Assembly (NCBI RefSeq): GCF_028372415.1
Contig: NC_092872.1
Coordinates: forward strand, 519,560,224-519,624,223
Direction: 5' to 3'
DNA from: Notamacropus eugenii
Taxonomy: Eukaryota; Chordata; Mammalia; Diprotodontia; Macropodidae
DNA length: 64,000 nt
The translations under genes and the position numbers were made by a program. How positions within the stretch are numbered: position 1 is the stretch's first letter; every line of letters starts with the position of its first letter. The notes under the pieces were generated by a model. That model did no database searches, had not been told where the DNA came from, and saw nothing but the letters and a program-made list of their open reading frames with translations. This document shows positions 62,878 to 64,000 of the stretch, in pieces.

Positions 62878-63035
62878 CAGGGCTGGGGAACCTGCAGCCT
62901 CGAGGCCACATGTGGCCTTCTAGGTCATTGAGTGTGGCCTTTCTAGGGAGTCCAAGTTTTACAGAACAAATCCTTTTATTAAGGGGATTTGTTCAAAGGG
63001 CTACACTTGAGGACCTAGAGCGTTACATGTGACCT
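62878..63035. mobile_element. hAT-like MITE, right end lost
   Basis: CAGGGCTGGGGAACCTGCAG, CGAGGCCACATGTGGCCTTC and ATCCTTTTATTAAGGGGATT match the left arm and centre of the element at 6010-6216. It contains the perfect short palindrome GGCCACATGTGGCC. Confidence 0.7.
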
Positions 63036-63036
63036 A

Positions 63037-63165
63037 GTTTGACTCTAGCTTGTCACTGGATTTCAATGACTCTGGAGGAGAGAGTGTAGTTCTGCCTCAC
63101 TTAAATCCAATTTACTCACAAACAACAAGTTGTTGATGTCATATGCTGGACTGCTTTGTCCAATG
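63037..63165 (+). mobile_element. 3' module of a WSINE-type SINE
   Basis: CTTGTCACTGGATTTCAATG, ACTCTGGAGGAGAGAGTG, TCTGCCTCACTTAAATCCAA and CAAGTTGTTGATGTCATATG. Confidence 0.6.
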
Positions 63166-63784
63166 AGCTGTAGTCAGCCCCTTATCTACTGAACCGTTGA
63201 CTACTTCTCCAGTCTCTTAGCGAATCATGCATCATTTCATTATTTCTAGGCTGTCCTTTCAGTTAGTTGCTGCTATGGTCTGTTGTTTTGCCACATCATT
63301 TCAGCTGTTAGGTAATTTCTTTCTTGAAGTGGTACATTTAGAGCTTTTCTGTGAGTCAGCCCATGTAGCCTCGGGGCATTTTCAGTTCTTTTTTTTTTTT
63401 TCCAAATCAGATCTATGGTTGCCTCCAAATATCACAGTAAGAGGATCTTAGGTCAAATATGTCTTTTGGACTACTCTTCTACCTCCTCAGAAGGAACCCT
63501 AAACCAGGCCCACTTGGTATTTGAGTAGGAGTAAGCAAATTCCTTTCAACTCCTGTCATGTCCCTGCTCCTAGCTCCAATGTTATACAAATTACTTTGGA
63601 GTTTCACATAGTCATGCTGGAAGGACAGAATCAGTCTTCTGAACTTTGCTCCACTTGAATGAAAAACTTAGGAAGTCCTGAAGTAGTTTGTATAAAAATA
63701 TGGTATCCCCATTACTCCTAACAAGTCATGGCTGATGATATGCTACCATGGCCACACTACTACAGTGAGATTATAACAGGAGAT
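63166..63784. other. No recognisable feature
   Basis: Unassigned sequence with a short poly-T at 63389-63402. A 74-codon frame has no known relative. Confidence 0.4.
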
Positions 63785-64000
63785 AAGACTATCTGTCTGT
63801 GTTTGTCCTTCATTTTTGAAGAAGACCATGACATCAGAGAAATGATGACATGATTTGCACTTTACTTTGATTTGAGTGAGGGAGGGCTATGCAAGGTCAC
63901 CAGCCTCACTTTCTCCTCCTGAGCCATCTGGGTCCAGAGACCAGATATTCATCAGGATGACTAAAGATGACCCAGATTGCAATGGAAGACCTTGATCTTT
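63785..64000 (-). mobile_element. Reversed WSINE-type SINE, cut by the window end
   Basis: TTTGTCCTTCATTTTTGAAG, GAGAAATGATGACATGATTT, GGGCTATGCAAGGTCACCAG and ATTCATCAGGATGACTAAAG match the reversed 3' module of the SINE at 43231-43539. It continues beyond the window. Confidence 0.75.

Noticed and set aside
1..64000. CRISPR arrays, operons, bacterial promoters or ribosome-binding sites
   Set aside because: The window is vertebrate nuclear DNA. The regular repeats are microsatellites, SINE tails and retroelement parts without spacer structure.
1..64000. tRNA genes, suggested by A- and B-box-like sequence
   Set aside because: All such sequences are embedded in SINE heads with attached core and tail, and none has a cloverleaf-like complete tRNA.

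Overview
This window is vertebrate nuclear DNA, almost certainly from a marsupial. It is AT-rich with islands of CpG, has no bacterial-style gene packing, and is tiled with interspersed repeats. The evidence for a metatherian genome is the abundance of tRNA-derived SINEs with a GGCAGCTAGGTGG-type head and a BovB/RTE-like tail (MAR1/WSINE type), half-LINE (HAL1) elements with near-intact ORF1, and many old L1, L2, L3/CR1 and MIR-like copies. The species cannot be fixed from sequence alone.

Layout. 1-24 kb: old SINEs, short 5'-truncated L1 3' ends, hAT-like MITEs, a long purine microsatellite (about 4.67-5.04 kb), a TC tract (15.4 kb), and a solo LTR nested in a SINE (18.13-18.64 kb). 22.7-28.6 kb: a stack of L1 fragments and an old HAL1 split by an internally deleted antisense L1, itself hit by SINEs. 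29.4-32.3 kb: a full-length HAL1 with a 16-bp perfect target-site duplication (TSD) whose ORF1 has one in-frame stop. 32.7-39 kb: L2, L3 and L1 fragments, SINEs, and a processed pseudogene of the mitochondrial ribosomal protein gene MRPS18B. 40.1-42.9 kb: a second full-length HAL1 with an uninterrupted 362-codon ORF1. 43-54.4 kb: L2, a long antisense L3/CR1, a full-length composite SINE with a perfect TSD, and several degenerate ~33-bp arrays apparently grown from a SINE tail. 55-64 kb: another old HAL1 split by later insertions, further SINEs, MITEs and L1 ends.

No exon of a functional host protein-coding gene, no tRNA or rRNA gene and no CRISPR was recognised. The window reads as intergenic or intronic DNA. 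The only coding sequence that looks intact is the HAL1 ORF1 at 40768-41856, an RNA-binding retrotransposon protein. HAL1 elements lack ORF2, so they must borrow L1 reverse transcriptase. RTE-tailed SINEs presumably borrow RTE machinery, and an RTE fragment is also present. I did not find a convincing undescribed biological system; the most informative observations are the HAL1 pair with different numbers of 5'UTR monomers, the internally deleted L1, and the SINE-tail arrays. All family names rest on recognition by eye, not on a database search.
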